Shown here: piece after piece, positions 25,011 to 27,533 of the stretch
How the letters are laid out: each line of letters starts with the position of its first letter
Position numbering within the stretch: the first letter of the stretch is position 1
DNA from: Lunasporangiospora selenospora
Taxonomy: Eukaryota; Mortierellomycota; Mortierellomycetes; Mortierellales; Mortierellaceae
Length of the DNA: 27,533 bases
Assembly: GCA_015680635.1 (NCBI GenBank)
Contig: JAABOA010000025.1
Coordinates: forward strand, 8,431 to 35,963
Direction of reading: 5' to 3'
Position numbers and translations under genes: made by a program
Notes under the pieces: generated by a model
The model's database searches: none
What the model saw: the letters and a program-made list of their open reading frames with translations, nothing else
What the model was told of the DNA's origin: nothing

Positions 25011-26112
25011 TCAAATACTGAGCACAATAGTACCATTGGAGAAGTAGGTCTTGGACGACAAAGGAGCGTCAGCATAAAAAGAGTCAAGCTTATGGCTTAA
25101 CCCATTAATTGAAATTTGCGTCGATAAGAAAGCGAAATAACTCTGCAACTCAGACGTACACCTCAAATATCCTTAACCTTCTCCTTTTTTCTTGACAAGT
25201 ATCCCTATCAGCATGATGATGGCAGATCTAATGCATAGCCAAGACTGACTGTGAATACACCCAGATTCATGCCTCTTTCGACTCACACCATACCTCACCT
25301 GTCTTTTGGTGTCCAGTGACTATCCTGGAGAGAGAATGGGTGTAGCACAATAGGCGTGTTATGCAAAAAATAAAAAGTAGTACAAAGGTCTTGACTGAGT
25401 AGGAGTTTTTAGAATGGCGCTGTGCTGTGTGGGCAAGGGGCGAAGAAAAAAGAACAGAGAGCGATGAGCAACGAGCTGAGGGGAAAGAGAAAAGCGTCAG
25501 CATAGTTGCATGTGCCCAAAACAACAAAATCAACATCCCGCTGAGTAAGAAAAAAGGGTTGAAAGTTTGAGCCAACGGACAAAACACCACTCAGATGCTC
25601 TGATGCTCGCATCTAAACAATGAGCAGTTAAGCAGGGTGCATGGCACAACAGGGCAGCCCACCCTTTGGGGACACGAACAGAGCGGGGACTTGCCTTAAT
25701 CCCTACAGTTATTCCGATCCTAGGATACGTCGACAAAAAGAAAATATCTCCATGCCAACACAAAGTGGGACCACAGGGCGGATTCTGTCCCCATGCAGAG
25801 TCCCAAAGCCATTGAAGCAAACACCAGCAACAAAGGAGAGCAACGGTGCGTACCCATCTCAACATCGGATGATCACCAAGGACCCTCAAAGAGTGCGTGT
25901 GTGTGTTTGGGCTGATACCTCGCAAAAGACAAGGCCAAAGTTATTGGTGGAATAGACTACAGTAGGCCACCGCATGTTGGAGCCGGAGTTCGGCACGGAA
26001 AAGATGGCTTGATTGGGACACCGTCCCTGTTCACGCCAGCTGTTGGAGATGCGCAAAGGGTCATCAGGGTCATTCTGAACAGAAAGCTGTACACATATCC
26101 CCATTTTGCAAG
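25011..26112. other. Unassigned DNA with weak coding signals on both strands
   Basis: On the minus strand, 26074-25919 is bounded by TTCTGTTCAG and GAG|GTATCA and encodes 52 uninterrupted codons containing 'NSWREQGRCPNQAIFSV'. It could be joined to 25702-25628, which ends in a stop. Further along the same strand, a frame ending in a stop at 25013-25011 contains 'FYADAPLSSKTYFSNGTI'. The complementary plus-strand frames over both places are also open and look no worse, so strand and reality are unresolved. I recognise no family. Confidence 0.2.
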
Positions 26113-27027
26113 ATGGGCGTATTGTTTGTAGACTGGCGAAAAATTGTTGTAACAGGTTTTCTTTCTTTCTTTAGAGGCTCACATTGTTCTTTTTTTTCAC
26201 ACCTCAATTTTTTTCCTCATACTTGTCTGAATGAACAGAATATTAGAACCATGCTTGAGGTGCAGGTTCCTATGCTTTACCTGCACGCCAATGCACCTCT
26301 ACAACTTTATGCATTCGACACCAAAAGATTCCACTCTCTTCCTCACATGCTCCACTATGTTTGTCCACGCAGTATGTTACCCTCCTCCTCTATCGACCGA
26401 GTGAATACGCAAGAAAAATATTACTCTTCGAGTGAAGTCGTTGCCGAGGGAATGGATGAATTCGCCGAAGACTGAAAAGATTCCCGGGTTGCCCATGAGT
26501 CAAGTGAGGAAAACTTTTATTTCGAAGTCAGGAGCGAGGCCCTGGCTAAAATAGAAGCGATGTACACAAGGTTGGGAATTGTTGTGGGCTTCTTGATGCT
26601 GCAGTGTGTTTGGACACAAGGAAAGCGCGGCACTCCACTAGCGTGGACCTTATCGTGTACACAAACAGATGCACATCGTGAGGGAGCATTCATGGACAAT
26701 TCGCACAACCTCAGCAGACTGTTCATTTCAGAGGCACAGGGAAAGAAAAAACGGGAATACGGTCGGGTCAAAGAGCAGGGGTCGTTCCCAACGTTAATTA
26801 ACTCTAACCTCTCCGCTCTATTTCTTGATAACTTCCCTTTTTCTTTGGTTAATGCCCCCCCCCCTTCAACTACCAAGTAAAGAAGAGAAATCATGTCTCT
26901 TGTTCTTTGGTCCTTTGTGGGTAATGCCGTCTCTGCCGACCCTGGACAATCCAACATTGCTGCCTTGAAATACGCAACAGCCCCAGTCCTCGTCCTACCA
27001 CACAAACGAATAAGAATGGGTACCTGA
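26113..27027 (+). other. Plus-strand frame with coding character, broken by two internal stops
   Basis: One frame stays open from 26113 to a stop at 27025-27027, except for TGA at 26473-26475 and TAA at 26878-26880. The sequence on either side of the TGA reads like one protein ('EVVAEGMDEFAED' before, 'SSEENFYFEVRSEALAKIE' after). After the TAA an ATG at 26893 opens a stretch that could pass for a signal peptide ('MSLVLWSFVGNAVSA'). No domain is recognised. It may be a decaying gene, or several exons of an unknown gene with introns I have not placed. The minus strand is also open over 27071-26517, in a Cys-rich frame that looks less natural. Confidence 0.25.
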
Positions 27028-27198
27028 AACAGGGACAAGGTCAGTGATGCCCAGACAAAAGGGGGCACCAAATTGGACTGTGTATACTAGATAAGACAGA
27101 ACTCTCTCTCTTCCACAGAGGCCTATTGGCTATGAAGTCATGGAGCTACATGAGTATTGGCGTCGAACTGGCTCCTGTATAGGTCTTACTCTCTATAG

Positions 27199-27533
27199 GG
27201 CTACAAAAGGTATCTCCTACACCTGGCGCTACTTGGGGACGGCATTAGTGGGGCGAAGGTTGAGGAAGAAGAGAGGAGCGGTCCACTGTCCCACCCAATG
27301 TATGACTTATCGGACCAGTCTGTTGGGCAAGCCCCTCCAGAGAAAACCTGTATCGCATCTAAGGTACCTTCCTGCAATACACTGTACTTCTCGGCATGGT
27401 CCACGCTCCAAATGCTCATCGGACTTGATCTCGTCTTTCTGTCCTGCCCCTCCCTTCCCATCGTCATTGTTTTCCTTCACCCTTTCGTTTAGTCTGATCT
27501 GCCGTGTACAGAATTTGTAGTCCTGGACCCAAA
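27199..27533 (+). CDS. Possible exon pair of an unidentified gene running off the right edge
   Basis: A candidate exon 27199-27363 follows CTCTATAG and ends at AAG|GTACCT. It encodes 55 codons with 'YKRYLLHLALLGDGISG' and an acidic run. A 129-nt candidate intron ends in a pyrimidine tract and TTTAG (27492), and the next exon begins in the same phase at 27493 with 'SDLPCTEFVVLDP' before the window ends. No upstream exon could be placed with confidence and no family is recognised. The opposite strand is also open from the edge (27531-27307, ending in TAA), in a Lys/Asp/Glu/Gly-rich frame, so the strand is not settled. Confidence 0.3.

Overview
The window looks like nuclear DNA of an early-diverging fungus, most plausibly Mortierella-like (Mortierellomycota/Mucoromycota). 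The reasons are many short spliceosomal introns (mostly 90-150 nt with GT..AG ends), fungal-style protein families, a mitochondrial B12-dependent methylmalonyl-CoA mutase (an enzyme missing from yeasts and moulds of the Dikarya) and a KAT14-type acetyltransferase. The taxonomic placement is inference. I see no prokaryotic, viral or intact transposon genes. None of the six main genes is contained in one open reading frame, so the models below were built by joining exons whose phases agree and whose joined protein matches the known family.

Layout. (1) 1-2167, minus: NIPSNAP-family mitochondrial protein, 3' end cut by the window edge. (2) 2754-5703, plus: Ima1/TMEM201-like inner nuclear membrane protein; it shares a divergent promoter region with NIPSNAP. 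(3) 5846-9810, plus: Uso1/p115 vesicle-tethering factor, only 142 bases after the previous gene. (4) 10549-13973, plus: methylmalonyl-CoA mutase, complete. (5) 14711-17231, minus: mitochondrial aspartate aminotransferase, complete and convergent with the mutase. (6) 18412-22830, minus: KAT14/CSRP2BP-like protein with PHD finger and GNAT domain, 13 exons. (7) 22831-27533: no gene I can name, but several stretches with coding character, including a plausible exon pair running off the right edge.

Three of the six genes encode mitochondrial proteins. The mutase makes succinyl-CoA and the aminotransferase links oxaloacetate and aspartate, so both feed the TCA cycle, but nothing shows co-regulation. 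In the two mitochondrial enzymes, exon 1 carries little more than the targeting presequence and is followed by an unusually long intron. Several start codons are preceded by pyrimidine-rich tracts on the sense strand. The most notable points are the B12-dependent mutase with an altered cobalamin-binding motif, the fungal KAT14, two GC-AG introns in NIPSNAP, a recent 75-bp coding duplication in Uso1, and the unexplained coding-like DNA at the right end.
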